A DNA stretch of 64,000 nucleotides from contig NZ_JAKFHA010000007.1 of assembly GCF_021502675.1 (NCBI RefSeq), positions 116,351 to 180,350 of the forward strand. Direction: 5' to 3'. Under the pieces are notes generated by a model that was not told the DNA's origin, searched no databases, and saw only the letters and a program-made list of their open reading frames with translations. Each line of letters starts with the position of its first letter. Position 1 is the stretch's first letter. Shown here piece by piece: positions 55,627 through 64,000 of this stretch. Both the position numbers and the translations under genes were made by a program. The stretch is from Yinghuangia soli. Its GTDB lineage: Bacteria > Actinomycetota > Actinomycetes > Streptomycetales > Streptomycetaceae.

Positions 55627-55981
55627 TGAGCACCCTTTCGAGCAGCGTCACGTCCGGCTGCCCCTGGTCGTTCCCCGGCTGATGAATGACCACGAGTCCG
55701 GCCTCGGCGAGGTCCGCGACCAGTACGCGGGCCACGCCGAGGGGGATGGAGATCAGGGCCGAAATCTCGGCGACCGACTTGACCTGCCGGCACAGATCGC
55801 AGATGCGCTGGTGCTCGGGCAGCAGGCCAGGTGGGTTCGCCACCTGGGGCGTGGTGGTGACCAGCGCCTCCAGCGCAAGCTGGTAGCGCGGCCTGGTCCG
55901 TCCACCCGTCATGGCATACGGGCGTACCAGGGTCTCGTGGAAGTCCTGGTCCCCGTGATCGGACATCTCCGGATGCGTCAT
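55607..55981 (-). CDS. cvnC: CvnC, DUF742 protein of the conservon
   Basis: A 124-residue winged-helix-like DUF742 protein. It has LVRPYAMTGGRTRPRYQLAL, EHQRICDLCRQVKSVAEISA and LGVARVLVADLAEAGLVVIH. In conservons it links the GTPase and roadblock protein to the kinase-like CvnA. The cysteine pair CDLC is noteworthy. ATG 55981 overlaps cvnB (ATGA) and its end overlaps cvnD. Confidence 0.94.
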   Translation of the reverse strand: MTHPEMSDHGDQDFHETLVRPYAMTGGRTRPRYQLALEALVTTTPQVANPPGLLPEHQRICDLCRQVKSVAEISALISIPLGVARVLVADLAEAGLVVIHQPGNDQGQPDVTLLERVLSGLRKL

Positions 55982-56400
55982 CGCGGCAAGGCACCTTGGA
56001 GTTCTGCGCGCAGGGCCGGGGTCAGCACGGTGCCGGCCCGGTCGACCAGCAGCGCCATCTCGTAGCCGATGAGGCCGATGTCGCACTCCGGCGAGGCCAG
56101 TACGGCCAGCGAGGACCCGTCGGAGATCGACATGATGAACAGGAAGCCCCGTTCCATCTCGACCACCGTCTGGGTGACGTGCCCGCCCTCGAAGATCCGG
56201 GACGCACCCTGGGTCAGGCTGGTCAGCCCGGACGCCACCGCGGCGAGCTGGTCCGCGCGGTCCCGGGGGAACCCCTCGGACAGGGCGAGCAGCAGGCCGT
56301 CCGCGGAGACCACGACCGTGTGGGAGACACCGGGGGTGTTGTCCACGAAGTTCGTGATCAGCCAGTTCAGGTTCTGCGCGGCCTGGCTCAACTCAGTCAT
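55978..56400 (-). CDS. cvnB: CvnB, roadblock/LC7-domain protein of the conservon
   Basis: A 140-residue roadblock/longin-type protein, the presumed regulator of the CvnD GTPase cycle. It has MTELSQAAQNLNWLITNFVD, GVSHTVVVSADGLLLALSEG, LAAVASGLTSLTQGASRIFE and IGYEMALLVDRAGTVLTPAL. ATG 56400 overlaps cvnA's stop by 4 nt. Confidence 0.95.
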   Translation of the reverse strand: MTELSQAAQNLNWLITNFVDNTPGVSHTVVVSADGLLLALSEGFPRDRADQLAAVASGLTSLTQGASRIFEGGHVTQTVVEMERGFLFIMSISDGSSLAVLASPECDIGLIGYEMALLVDRAGTVLTPALRAELQGALPR

Positions 56401-59400
56401 GCCTGCTCCTGGTTGTTCTCGTCACGAGGCTGGGGGGCCATTCCCCCGGCAGTGCGACCCTGCTGAATGCCCCGGCGGAAGTTGGTCAGTCGGCCGCGGA
56501 CGTCGTCGGGGGTACGCGACAGTCCGGGAGCGCCCGGCGGCGGAACCGGCGCCGCGCCACCGGGGGTGCCCGGTGCGGACGGTGCGGCGGGCCCGCCGGT
56601 GCGGGCACCCGGGACCGGTCCGGCGGCCTGGGGCGCGTTGCCCCCGACCCCGCCCGGCACCAGGTTGGCGCGCGGGACGCGGCGCGGCAGACCCGCACCG
56701 GTCGTTCCGCCCGAGGCGGGCTCGCGTGCGGCCTCGGCCGCCCGCCAGCCCTCGTCGCCGGCCGAGTACCAGCCGGACGGGGCCTGCTCCGCGGCCGGCC
56801 GACCCGGCTGCGCGGCAGGCTGCGTCAGCGGCTCCGCCGGGGCGGCGTGCGCCGCCTGGCGCAGCGGCTGCTGCGGGATGCCCTGCGTCTCGGCCGGTGC
56901 GGCCGGACCGGCGTGCGAGCGGCGGGGCAGCGACGCCTGCTGGGGCGCCTGCTCCGGAGCGCGCTGCGGAAGCGGCGGGTTGGTGGCCGCCGGCGACCGC
57001 CGGTCGAGGGTCTGCGGGTCGGGCGCGGCGGGCGACGCGAGGGCGTCGGGCGCCTCCGCGTAGTCCTCGGCACCCGGCCGCGAGGTGCGGACCTGGGCGG
57101 CGCGCATGCGGCCGCCGCGGCCGGTCCGGCGGTGGAACCAGTCGGACTCGAGCGTCTCGAAGATCGGCGAGCGCTCGTCCTCGGCCGCCATCGGCAGCGC
57201 GGGGGCGTCGAGCGCGTCGACCGGCTCGGGCTGCGCGGCCAACTGGCGTGCCTGGGGCAGCTGCTGGGGCGCCTGGCGGAGCGGCTGCGGTGCCTGCGGC
57301 GCGGCCGGCAGGCCCTGGGCACGCACCGGCTGCGCCTGGCCGAACTGGCCCTGCGGCGCCGGGCGGCCCTGGTCGGGCCGGGCGAACTGGCCGGTCTGGC
57401 CCTGCTGGCCGGGCTGGCCCGCCTGACCCGGCTGGCCGCCGTCGCGGTACAGGGCCCGGGGGTCCTGCTGCGCGGCGCGGCCGTCCGCGGGCTGCCGGCG
57501 CTCCGGCATGCCCGGCTGGCGCAGCGCGGGCAGCGCGTCGCCGGACTGCGGGCGGACGCCGCCGTTGTCGCCCGGCTCGGGGCGGCGCTGCGGGGCCTCG
57601 TAGGCGGGCACCTGCGCGGGCGGGGCGACCGGCGACAGGCTGTCGTACTCCGGCCCCGACCACGCGGTGGCGCGCTGCGGGTCGACGGCCGGCTGGGCGC
57701 CGGTGTCACCACCGCGACGGGGCAGGCCGGCGCCGCGGTCGTTGCCGCTGTGCTCGGCCGGCTCCTGGTCGAAGCGCGGCTGCTGGTACGGCTGTTCGTA
57801 GTCCGGCCGGCCGAAGCCGCCGGTCTGCGGCGCGGCGTAGTCGGCCTGGACCGGCTGCACCTGCGTCTGGTCGTACTGCGGCCGGTCGTAGAGCGGCTGC
57901 TCCGGCTGCGGCTCCGGGGCGCCGAACGGCGACGGGAACTGCGCGGTGCCGCCGCCCGCCGGGCGGGCGTCGTCCAGTCCGCGGGGGGACTGCGGGGACA
58001 CCGGCGCGAACGGGTTGTCGGCGTCCGACTGGGCCGGGAACGGCGTGCCGGGGAACGGGGTGTCGTGCGTCGCGGGCCCCTCGGCGAAGGCCGAGGCGGG
58101 CTCGTACGCGCCGGGCTGCGCGGGCACCTGCGGGGCGCCGCGCTGCGGCAGCGGGCGCGGGGGCTCGCTGCGGCCCGCGTCCGGACCCGGCCGCTGCGGA
58201 CCGGCCGCGGCGGCGGGCAGCGCCTGCATCTCCTGGGACGAGGTCAGCGCGTCGGGCTCCCAGCCCGGCGCCACGGCCGGACGGCCGCTGTTCTTGTCCC
58301 AGTTGCCGCCCGGGCGGTCGCCCTGGATCAGCTCGATGGGCAGCATGACCAGTGCGGTCGTGCCGCCGCCGTCGCCGGGGCGGAGCTGGACGCGGATGCC
58401 GTGCCGGGTCGACAGGCGGCCGACCACGAAGAGGCCCATGCGCCGGGATATGGAGACGTCGACGACGGGCGGCCTGGCCAGGCGCTGGTTGGCGTCCGCC
58501 AGGTCGTCACCGGTCAGGCCGATGCCGTTGTCGTGGATCTCGATCAGCGCGCGGCCGTCCGGGAGGATGTGGCCGGTGACGCGGACCTTGGTGTGCGGGC
58601 TGGAGAACGTCGTGGAGTTCTCCAGCAGCTCGGCCAGCAGGTGGACGAGGTCGTTGACCGCGCGGCCGGCGATGTCCGTGGTGGGCAGCGCGCCGAGCTC
58701 GACGCGCTCGTACTGCTCCACCTCGGACGCCGCGGCGCGGAGGACGTCGACCAGCGGGACCGGGCGGGTCCAGCGGCGGCCCGGCTCCTCGCCGGCGAGG
58801 ACCAGGAGGTTCTCGCCGTTGCGGCGCATGCGGGTCGCGAGGTGGTCCAGCTTGAACAGGTTCGCCAGCTGGTCCGGGTCGGCCTCGCGGTTCTCCAGGT
58901 CGGAGATGAGCGCGAGCTGGCGCTGGATCAGGCTCTGGCTGCGGCGCGACAGGTTGACGAACATCGAGTTGACGTTGCCGCGCAGGAGGGCCTGTTCGGC
59001 CGCGAGGCGGACCGCTTCGGCGTGCACCGCGTCGAACGCGCGGGCCACCTGGCCGACCTCGTCGCGGGAGTGCACCGAGATGGGTTCGACGGTGAGGTCG
59101 ACGTCTCCCGGTTCGGATTCGGAGAGGCGGCGGACCGTCTCGGGCAGCCGCTGCTCGGCGATCTCCAGGGCGCTGCGGCGCAGCGTGTTCAGCGAGCGCA
59201 CCAGCGAACGCGCCACGATGACACCGAGGATGATGGTGAAGAGCAGCGCCGCGACGACGAGGATCGTGTTGATCAAGGCTTCCTTGCGGGCCTCGTCGCG
59301 CAGTTCGTCGGCCTTGCCGAGGAGCAGGTCGCCCATGGTGGTCTCGAGCGACATCAGCGCCACGAGCTTGCCGGACGACATCTTCCACCAGGCTTCGGCG

Positions 59401-60377
59401 CTGAAGTCCGGCATGCCCTTCGCCAGCGGGCTGTTGCTGCTCTTGCCGGCGGCGTCGGTGGTGACCATGGCGTCGCGCATCTGGAGGAAGTACGCCGCGA
59501 CGTCGCCGCTCTTGCTGACCCGGGTGGCTTCCTCGTACGCCTTGACGAGTTCCTCGGGCGCGATGCTCTTGAACGCGCGGATCGCGTCGCCCTCGCCGGC
59601 GTTGAGGGCCTTGAAGCCCTCGGGAGCGTCCGGGAAGACGTCGGCCGACCTGGAGCCGTAGGCCGCACCGGCCGCGCGCTGCGCGGAGGCGTACGCCTTG
59701 AGCTCACCGAACAGGCCGAGTGCGCGGGCCCCCTGGATCAGGTTGGGGTCGCGGGTGATCTCGGGCGCCTGGCGATTGATCGCCAGCAGGTTCTCGATGA
59801 TGTCCTGGTACTGCTTGATCGTGATGAACGGCATGCTCGAGTACGCGTCCTTGCGGACCGACCCGAGCGCGGCCATCCGGCTCTCGATCGTGTTGACCGT
59901 CGCCTTGATGAGCGGCAGGTCTTCCAGGTCCATCTTGGCGACCGCGGCGCGGAAGCGCTCGTACTGGTCGTTCGTGCGCTTGTAGTAGTCCTGGACCGTC
60001 TGGTTCCCCTTGGCACCGGGTTCCTTGGTCAGGATCGGCGCGGTGTTGTCGCGCTCCTCCTCGAGGACGGCCACGAGCGTCGTCGACTGGTCGATGACGT
60101 CGCCGGCCTTCTGCACGACGTCCATCTCCCGGGTCTTGTCGACCGAGGACTGGATGCGCAGGCCGCCGAGCAGCGCTGCGACGACGACCGGCAGCAGCAG
60201 CAGCGCGGTGATGCGCGTGCGGATGCGCCAGTTCTTGATGGAGAACAGCAGTTTCAACCGCGAAGGAGCCGCGGGGGCTCGACTGGCGGTGAGTTCCTGG
60301 GGTGGGCGCATGTCTGCGGGCCCGACAGCGGCCGGGGCTTCCGCGGAGTCCTGCTGCCTCTTCCGACGTCCCTGCAC
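56397..60377 (-). CDS. cvnA: CvnA, sensor histidine-kinase-like membrane protein with long disordered tail
   Basis: A 1,326-residue sensor. Membrane helix 1 (ITALLLLPVVVAALLGGL, about 55-73), an external nitrate/nitrite-sensing-type (NIT) helical domain to about 365, and helix 2 (ILVVAALLFTIILGVIVA). A HAMP follows, then a dimerisation region with LFKLDHLATRMRRNGENLLV. The ATPase domain has N box ELLENSTTFSSP, G1 DNGIGL and G2 GLFVVGRLS. From about 690 to the end (half the protein) it is Pro/Gln/Ala-rich with three GLPRR-type motifs and the terminal ANLVPGG and VRGRLTNFRRGIQQG. GTG 60377 is chosen by distance; upstream starts are possible. First gene of the conservon. Confidence 0.9.
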   Translation of the reverse strand: MQGRRKRQQDSAEAPAAVGPADMRPPQELTASRAPAAPSRLKLLFSIKNWRIRTRITALLLLPVVVAALLGGLRIQSSVDKTREMDVVQKAGDVIDQSTTLVAVLEEERDNTAPILTKEPGAKGNQTVQDYYKRTNDQYERFRAAVAKMDLEDLPLIKATVNTIESRMAALGSVRKDAYSSMPFITIKQYQDIIENLLAINRQAPEITRDPNLIQGARALGLFGELKAYASAQRAAGAAYGSRSADVFPDAPEGFKALNAGEGDAIRAFKSIAPEELVKAYEEATRVSKSGDVAAYFLQMRDAMVTTDAAGKSSNSPLAKGMPDFSAEAWWKMSSGKLVALMSLETTMGDLLLGKADELRDEARKEALINTILVVAALLFTIILGVIVARSLVRSLNTLRRSALEIAEQRLPETVRRLSESEPGDVDLTVEPISVHSRDEVGQVARAFDAVHAEAVRLAAEQALLRGNVNSMFVNLSRRSQSLIQRQLALISDLENREADPDQLANLFKLDHLATRMRRNGENLLVLAGEEPGRRWTRPVPLVDVLRAAASEVEQYERVELGALPTTDIAGRAVNDLVHLLAELLENSTTFSSPHTKVRVTGHILPDGRALIEIHDNGIGLTGDDLADANQRLARPPVVDVSISRRMGLFVVGRLSTRHGIRVQLRPGDGGGTTALVMLPIELIQGDRPGGNWDKNSGRPAVAPGWEPDALTSSQEMQALPAAAAGPQRPGPDAGRSEPPRPLPQRGAPQVPAQPGAYEPASAFAEGPATHDTPFPGTPFPAQSDADNPFAPVSPQSPRGLDDARPAGGGTAQFPSPFGAPEPQPEQPLYDRPQYDQTQVQPVQADYAAPQTGGFGRPDYEQPYQQPRFDQEPAEHSGNDRGAGLPRRGGDTGAQPAVDPQRATAWSGPEYDSLSPVAPPAQVPAYEAPQRRPEPGDNGGVRPQSGDALPALRQPGMPERRQPADGRAAQQDPRALYRDGGQPGQAGQPGQQGQTGQFARPDQGRPAPQGQFGQAQPVRAQGLPAAPQAPQPLRQAPQQLPQARQLAAQPEPVDALDAPALPMAAEDERSPIFETLESDWFHRRTGRGGRMRAAQVRTSRPGAEDYAEAPDALASPAAPDPQTLDRRSPAATNPPLPQRAPEQAPQQASLPRRSHAGPAAPAETQGIPQQPLRQAAHAAPAEPLTQPAAQPGRPAAEQAPSGWYSAGDEGWRAAEAAREPASGGTTGAGLPRRVPRANLVPGGVGGNAPQAAGPVPGARTGGPAAPSAPGTPGGAAPVPPPGAPGLSRTPDDVRGRLTNFRRGIQQGRTAGGMAPQPRDENNQEQA

Positions 60378-60643
60378 TAGCTTCGCAACCTCTTGTGACC
60401 AGTCGTTGACCCGCCAGGATCGGCGAGGCTTGTGTGCGGAGATCCCGGACGGGACCGCGCTTGGGAACCACCCCCGTGGTCGCAGGCATTTCAGCACAGC
60501 CCAAGGGCCGCAACAAGATAGCGGGGTCCGGAAAAATGCTGATAGCGGAGAACTGGGCGAGACAATCCGTTCGCCCGATCTTGACCCGTTATTACCGGTC
60601 GTATTCGGACAAAAGGACCCAGGTTTGACGGGAATCCATAGAG

Positions 60644-61015
60644 GTGAACATCACAGGTTCGCCTGGGAACCCGATTACTCCGTGCACCTGCAACAGTACC
60701 GTGCGTATAACTTCGGCAATCCTCGGCATCGAAGGCCGGGAACTGCGGATACCGACGCACGTAACCATCAGTAACCTTGATATTCAAGTGGACGCGCAGA
60801 TTGCCCGCGCAGTTCCGATCGAATTCGAAGGGGCGGACGAGTCCGACATGAGCCTGAGCACCCACCGTACGAACACTGCGAACCCGCGTCGTACGCAGCT
60901 CGACACCGTGCCGGTCCGCCCCGAGGGGCTCGACGAGGACACCACGCCGGCCCCGCTGGAGACCGGCCCGACCGCCAACCCGCGGCGCACCAACCTGATG
61001 GAGCTGCAGGGCTGA
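60644..61015 (+). CDS. Small protein with two ANPRRT repeats, unknown function
   Basis: A 123-residue frame whose 3' part (from ATG 60848, 55 residues) looks most coding-like: MSLSTHRTNTANPRRTQLD, then TVPVRPEGLDEDTTPAPLE and TGPTANPRRTNLMELQG. The ANPRRT(Q/N)L motif occurs twice, about 35 residues apart, the second copy at the very C-terminus. The first 68 codons have lower GC at third positions and may be leader, so the start may be 60848 or GTG 60788. Divergent from cvnA. No family recognised; a peptide precursor or an interaction motif protein are both open. Confidence 0.5.
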   Translation: MNITGSPGNPITPCTCNSTVRITSAILGIEGRELRIPTHVTISNLDIQVDAQIARAVPIEFEGADESDMSLSTHRTNTANPRRTQLDTVPVRPEGLDEDTTPAPLETGPTANPRRTNLMELQG

Positions 61016-61097
61016 AACCGCGGCGCTCCGCGCACGGGGGCCGGGATAGCCTGGGAGCGGCCATCCGCTCCCCGAGGAATCCCGAGGTCCCGGTCCC

Positions 61098-61883
61098 GTG
61101 CGCATCGTCAGGTTCTCCACCGGTGACGAGTCACCGCAGTTCGGCGTGCTGGCCAGCCGGCGCGACCAACCGAGCGAACTCGTGGTCGCCGAACTGGACG
61201 GCGGGCCGTACGACGGCATCGCGCTGAACGGCCGGACCCACGCCTTCGCGGACGTGCGCCTGCTGGCTCCCACGCTGCCCACCAAGGTCGTGGCGATCGG
61301 CAAGAACTACGCCGACCACGCCGCCGAGATGGGCGGCGACGTCCCCGCGGTGCCGATCGTCTTCCTGAAGCCGTCCACTTCGGTGACCGGCCCGGGCCAG
61401 GACATCGAGTACCCGGGCATCTCCGACGAGGTGGGGTACGAGGGCGAGCTGGCCGTCGTGATCGGCCGCATGTGCCGCGACGTACCGGCCGAACGGGTGC
61501 CCGAGGTGATCTTCGGCTACACGTGCGCCAACGACGTCACGGCCCGCGACCTGCAGCGCAGCGAGGGCCAGTGGGGCCGGGCCAAGGGCATGGACACGTT
61601 CTGCCCGCTGGGTCCGTGGATCGAGACCGAGCTGGACCCGTCCGACCTCGCCCTGACCACCACGGTCAACGGCGAGCTCCGGCAGTCCGGCCGCACCTCG
61701 CAGATGGTCCGCGGCATCACCGAACTGGTCGTCCACGTGACGGCCGCGATGACGCTGCTCCCCGGTGACGTGATCCTCACCGGGACCCCCGCGGGCGTCG
61801 GCCCGCTCCAGGTGGGCGACGAGGTCGCCGTCACCGTCGAAGGCATCGGAACTCTCACCAACAGGGTGATCAAGCGTGGCTAG
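61098..61883 (+). CDS. Fumarylacetoacetate hydrolase family protein
   Basis: A 261-residue metal-dependent hydrolase or isomerase/decarboxylase of the FAH family. The N-terminal region ([20 protein letters not shown]) precedes the catalytic domain, which has [37 protein letters not shown], metal-binding glutamates in [26 protein letters not shown], and [12 protein letters not shown]. Size and single catalytic domain suggest an acylpyruvase or 2-hydroxyhepta-2,4-dienedioate-type enzyme rather than tyrosine degradation. GTG 61098. Its end overlaps gltX by 8 nt. Confidence 0.88.
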   Translation: MRIVRFSTGDESPQFGVLASRRDQPSELVVAELDGGPYDGIALNGRTHAFADVRLLAPTLPTKVVAIGKNYADHAAEMGGDVPAVPIVFLKPSTSVTGPGQDIEYPGISDEVGYEGELAVVIGRMCRDVPAERVPEVIFGYTCANDVTARDLQRSEGQWGRAKGMDTFCPLGPWIETELDPSDLALTTTVNGELRQSGRTSQMVRGITELVVHVTAAMTLLPGDVILTGTPAGVGPLQVGDEVAVTVEGIGTLTNRVIKRG

Positions 61884-63378
61884 CGAGCCCCAGGGCGCCG
61901 ATGTGCGCGTCCGTTTCTGTCCGTCCCCAACCGGCAACCCGCATGTCGGGCTGGTCCGCACGTGCCTGTTCAACTGGGCCTTCGCGCGGCACCACGGCGG
62001 CACTTTCGTCTTCCGCATCGAGGACACCGACGCCGCGCGCGACTCGGAGGAGTCGTACGAGCAGCTGCTCGACGCGCTCAAGTGGCTCGGCTTCACGTGG
62101 GACGAGGGCCCCGAGGTCGGCGGCCCGCACGCCCCCTACCGGCAGTCGCAGCGCATGGACATCTACGCGGACGTCGCCAAGCGCCTGCACGAGGCCGGCC
62201 ACGCGTACGAGTGCTTCTGCACCGCCGAGGAGCTGGAGGCGCGCCGCGAGGCCGCCCGCGCGGCCGGCAAGCCGTCCGGGTACGACGGCGCGTGCCGCGA
62301 CCTGAGCGCCGAGCAGGTGGCCGCCTACCGCGCCGAGGGGCGCGAGGCGATCCTGCGCTTCCGGATGCCGGACCGCACCATCACGTTCACCGACCTGGTG
62401 CGCGGCGAGCTGTCCTTCGAGCCGGAGCACGTGCCGGACTACGGCATCGTGCGCGCGAACGGCAAGCCGCTCTACACGCTGGTGAACCCGGTCGACGACG
62501 CGCTCATGGAGATCACCCACGTGCTGCGCGGCGAGGACCTGCTGTCCTCGACGCCGCGGCAGATCGCGCTGTACGCGGCGCTCGCCGACATCGGCGTGGG
62601 CAACGGCACGACGCCGCAGTTCGGGCACCTGCCGTACGTCATGGGCGAGGGCAACAAGAAGCTCTCCAAGCGCGACCCGCAGTCGTCGCTGAACCTGTAC
62701 CGCGAGCGCGGGTTCATCCCCGAGGGCCTGCTCAACTACCTGTCGCTGCTGGGCTGGTCGCTGTCCGCGGACCGCGACATCTTCTCCATCGAGGAGATGG
62801 TGGCGGCGTTCGACATCAAGGACGTCAACGCCAACCCGGCGCGCTTCGACCTCAAGAAGTGCGAGGCGGTCAACGCCGACCACGTGCGCGCGCTGGACCC
62901 GGCGGACTTCCGGGACCGCCTGGTGCCGTTCCTGCAGGGCGCCGGGCTGCTGCCCGCGCAGCCGTCCGCCGAGCAGCTCGAACTCCTCGGCAGCGCAGCG
63001 CCGCTCACCCAGGAGCGCATGGTCGTGCTGCGCGAGGCGGTCGGGATGCTCGGCTTCCTGTTCGTCGCGGACGCCGACTTCACGCGCGACGAGGCCGACG
63101 TGGCCAAGGTGCTGACCGCGGACGCCGCGCCGGTGCTGGAGGCCTCCGTCACCGCGCTCGAGTCCGTCGAGTGGGCCACCGACCCGATCCAGGCCGTGCT
63201 GCGCGAGGCGCTCGTGGACGGGCTCGGTATCAAGCCGAAGAACGCCTTCACGCCGCTGCGCGTCGCGGTGACCGGCCGGCGCGTGTCGCCGCCGCTCTTC
63301 GAGTCGATGGAACTCCTGGGCCGCGAGAAGACGTTGGCCCGGCTGCGCAGCGCGCTCGCGGTGACCGCCGCGGGCTGA
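61876..63378 (+). CDS. gltX: Glutamyl-tRNA synthetase
   Basis: Class I synthetase, 500 residues. HIGH-type motif [20 protein letters not shown], the [13 protein letters not shown] region, the KMSKS-type motif [16 protein letters not shown] near residue 260, and a helical anticodon-binding domain to the end ([20 protein letters not shown]). Actinobacteria lack GlnRS, so this enzyme is expected to charge tRNA-Gln with Glu as well, for later amidation by GatCAB. The GTG at 61876 lies inside the preceding gene. The tRNA-Gln and tRNA-Glu genes follow directly downstream. Confidence 0.96.
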   Translation: MASEPQGADVRVRFCPSPTGNPHVGLVRTCLFNWAFARHHGGTFVFRIEDTDAARDSEESYEQLLDALKWLGFTWDEGPEVGGPHAPYRQSQRMDIYADVAKRLHEAGHAYECFCTAEELEARREAARAAGKPSGYDGACRDLSAEQVAAYRAEGREAILRFRMPDRTITFTDLVRGELSFEPEHVPDYGIVRANGKPLYTLVNPVDDALMEITHVLRGEDLLSSTPRQIALYAALADIGVGNGTTPQFGHLPYVMGEGNKKLSKRDPQSSLNLYRERGFIPEGLLNYLSLLGWSLSADRDIFSIEEMVAAFDIKDVNANPARFDLKKCEAVNADHVRALDPADFRDRLVPFLQGAGLLPAQPSAEQLELLGSAAPLTQERMVVLREAVGMLGFLFVADADFTRDEADVAKVLTADAAPVLEASVTALESVEWATDPIQAVLREALVDGLGIKPKNAFTPLRVAVTGRRVSPPLFESMELLGREKTLARLRSALAVTAAG

Positions 63379-63392
63379 CGCCCGAGCAGCAT

Positions 63393-63436
63393 CCCGGGAA
63401 CACCCCGGGAACACCCCGGGAACACCCGAGGAACAC
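63393..63436. repeat. Four 11-bp tandem repeats CCCGGGAACAC
   Basis: Copies at 63393, 63404, 63415 and 63426; the last is CCGAGGAACAC. Just after the gltX stop and before its terminator. Confidence 0.9.
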
Positions 63437-63440
63437 CCCT

Positions 63441-63485
63441 GCAGGCCGGCGGGGCCGCGGCACGACCGCGGCGCCGCCGGCCTGC
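63441..63485 (+). terminator. gltX terminator
   Basis: A 12-bp outer stem (63441-63452 with 63474-63485) enclosing a second CCGCGG/CCGCGG stem. Confidence 0.8.
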
Positions 63486-63742
63486 GGCGTTCTCCGGGAC
63501 CGGCGGCCGGTGCGGACGTACGGGCGGACGCGCGCGGCACCGCTGCGGCGCACGCCTGCACCAGCCCCGCACACCTCGGTGTACGACCGTTCTGTCCGCT
63601 TAGATCCCGGTGTGCGGGCACCCTTGAGGGGCCTTCCGGAACCCGTTTTGGTCCGGCCCGCCTGATCGGGTAAAGTTCTACTCGTTCCGCCCCGCAGGGG
63701 GCCGGGACAAGCCAGCAAGATCCCCCGCAAGGGGTTCTGCAT

Positions 63743-63814
63743 TGGGGTATGGGGTAATTGGCAGCCCGACTGGTTCTGGCCCAGTTAGTCTAGGTTCGAG
63801 TCCTGGTACCCCAG
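63743..63814 (+). tRNA. tRNA-Gln (CTG)
   Basis: A 72-nt cloverleaf. Acceptor TGGGGTA pairs with TACCCCA, anticodon stem ACTGG/CCAGT with loop TTCTGGC (anticodon CTG), T-loop GGTTCGAGTCC, discriminator G. The 3' CCA is not encoded. Confidence 0.96.
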
Positions 63815-63878
63815 CTGTGTCACCGCAAGGACGACACGGCTGACGATCACCGCCAAGTGATCATCAGTTTCCGAGTAT

Positions 63879-63951
63879 GGCCCCGTTGTGTAGCGGCCTA
63901 GCACGCCGCCCTCTCAAGGCGGTAGCGCGGGTTCGAATCCCGTCGGGGCTA
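63879..63951 (+). tRNA. tRNA-Glu (CTC)
   Basis: A 73-nt cloverleaf. Acceptor GGCCCCG pairs with CGGGGCT, anticodon stem CCGCC/GGCGG with loop CTCTCAA (anticodon CTC), T-loop GGTTCGAATCC, discriminator A. The 3' CCA is not encoded. Confidence 0.96.
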
Positions 63952-63973
63952 CTCAGGAAATACGTAGCAGTAC

Positions 63974-63992
63974 CCGTCCCCCTCGGGGACGG
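63974..63992 (+). terminator. Hairpin after the tRNA genes
   Basis: An 8-bp stem (63974-63981 with 63985-63992) and 3-nt loop, 23 nt after tRNA-Glu. Likely transcript end unless further tRNA genes lie outside the window. Confidence 0.6.
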
Positions 63993-64000
63993 CGCTAGGG

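Larger units (their letters stand above)
63379..63742 (+). other. Region between gltX and the tRNA genes
   Basis: The 364 bp hold four tandem 11-bp repeats (63393-63436), the gltX terminator (63441-63485), and then about 250 bp with the tRNA promoter. No protein gene. Confidence 0.5.

Noticed and set aside
63960-64000. A third tRNA gene at the right edge
   Set aside because: Only a hairpin is present; no T-loop GGTTCGA motif follows before the window ends.

Overview
The window is about 73% GC by eye, with GTG and TTG starts next to ATG, GC-rich third codon positions and convergent GC-rich hairpin terminators. Every core gene points to a filamentous actinomycete of the Streptomycetaceae (Streptomyces or a close relative such as Embleya, Yinghuangia or Kitasatospora). 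Gene content and order, as I remember Streptomyces coelicolor, match the stretch from ffh (about SCO5586) to the cvn1 conservon (about SCO5541). The species cannot be named from sequence reading alone.

Layout. 1-4610 (minus): 5' end of ffh, then the nitrogen-control operon amtB-glnK-glnD, preceded by a multi-box GlnR operator at 4681-4749. 5098-21074 (plus): an accessory block of about 16 kb holding a complete oligopeptide-type ABC transporter (two permeases, two ATPases) followed by six consecutive family-5 solute-binding lipoproteins. In S. coelicolor nsdA directly adjoins amtB, so this block looks like an insertion or lineage-specific expansion. It is the best candidate for something undescribed in the window. 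21214-23782: nsdA (TPR regulator of differentiation) divergent from a primase-polymerase-like protein. 23856-41095: housekeeping genes for secretion, chromosome segregation, RNA processing, repair and CoA synthesis (ftsY, an LLM flavin oxidoreductase, smc, a small coiled-coil protein, a CAP-domain protein, mutM, rnc, rpmF, a DUF177 protein, a SepIVA-like coiled coil, coaD, rsmD, recG, a DhaL-domain phosphatase-like protein). 41302-48701: rpmB, thiD, thiL, a stand-alone Lrp ligand-binding domain, a DUF3515 protein, ddl, gpsA, plsC, cofC. 48795-54085: a small OB-fold-like protein, the tailed HU protein hupS, a small helical protein, leuCD and the divergent IclR regulator ndgR. 54163-60377 (minus): the cvnABCD conservon and, behind its terminator, an orphan protein resembling only the C-terminal tail of CvnA. 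60644-63951 (plus): a small repeat-containing protein, a fumarylacetoacetate-hydrolase family protein, gltX, and tRNA-Gln(CTG) and tRNA-Glu(CTC).

How they fit together. AmtB, GlnK and GlnD form the ammonium uptake and sensing module. The adjacent peptide-type transporter could add organic nitrogen or signal-peptide uptake, with six receptors apparently sharing one channel. The receptors fall into two paralogue groups (1-3 and 4-6). The last two also share their upstream leader, with a conserved TGTAACAGAT...TACGGTGGCC element, so the array grew by duplication that included regulatory DNA. The rest is conserved core. Notable details are a thiD frame with no stop where the family ends, an 18-G/12-C inverted repeat beyond leuD, a leaderless-looking ndgR, and several short tandem repeats in gene-flanking DNA and in one coding tail.
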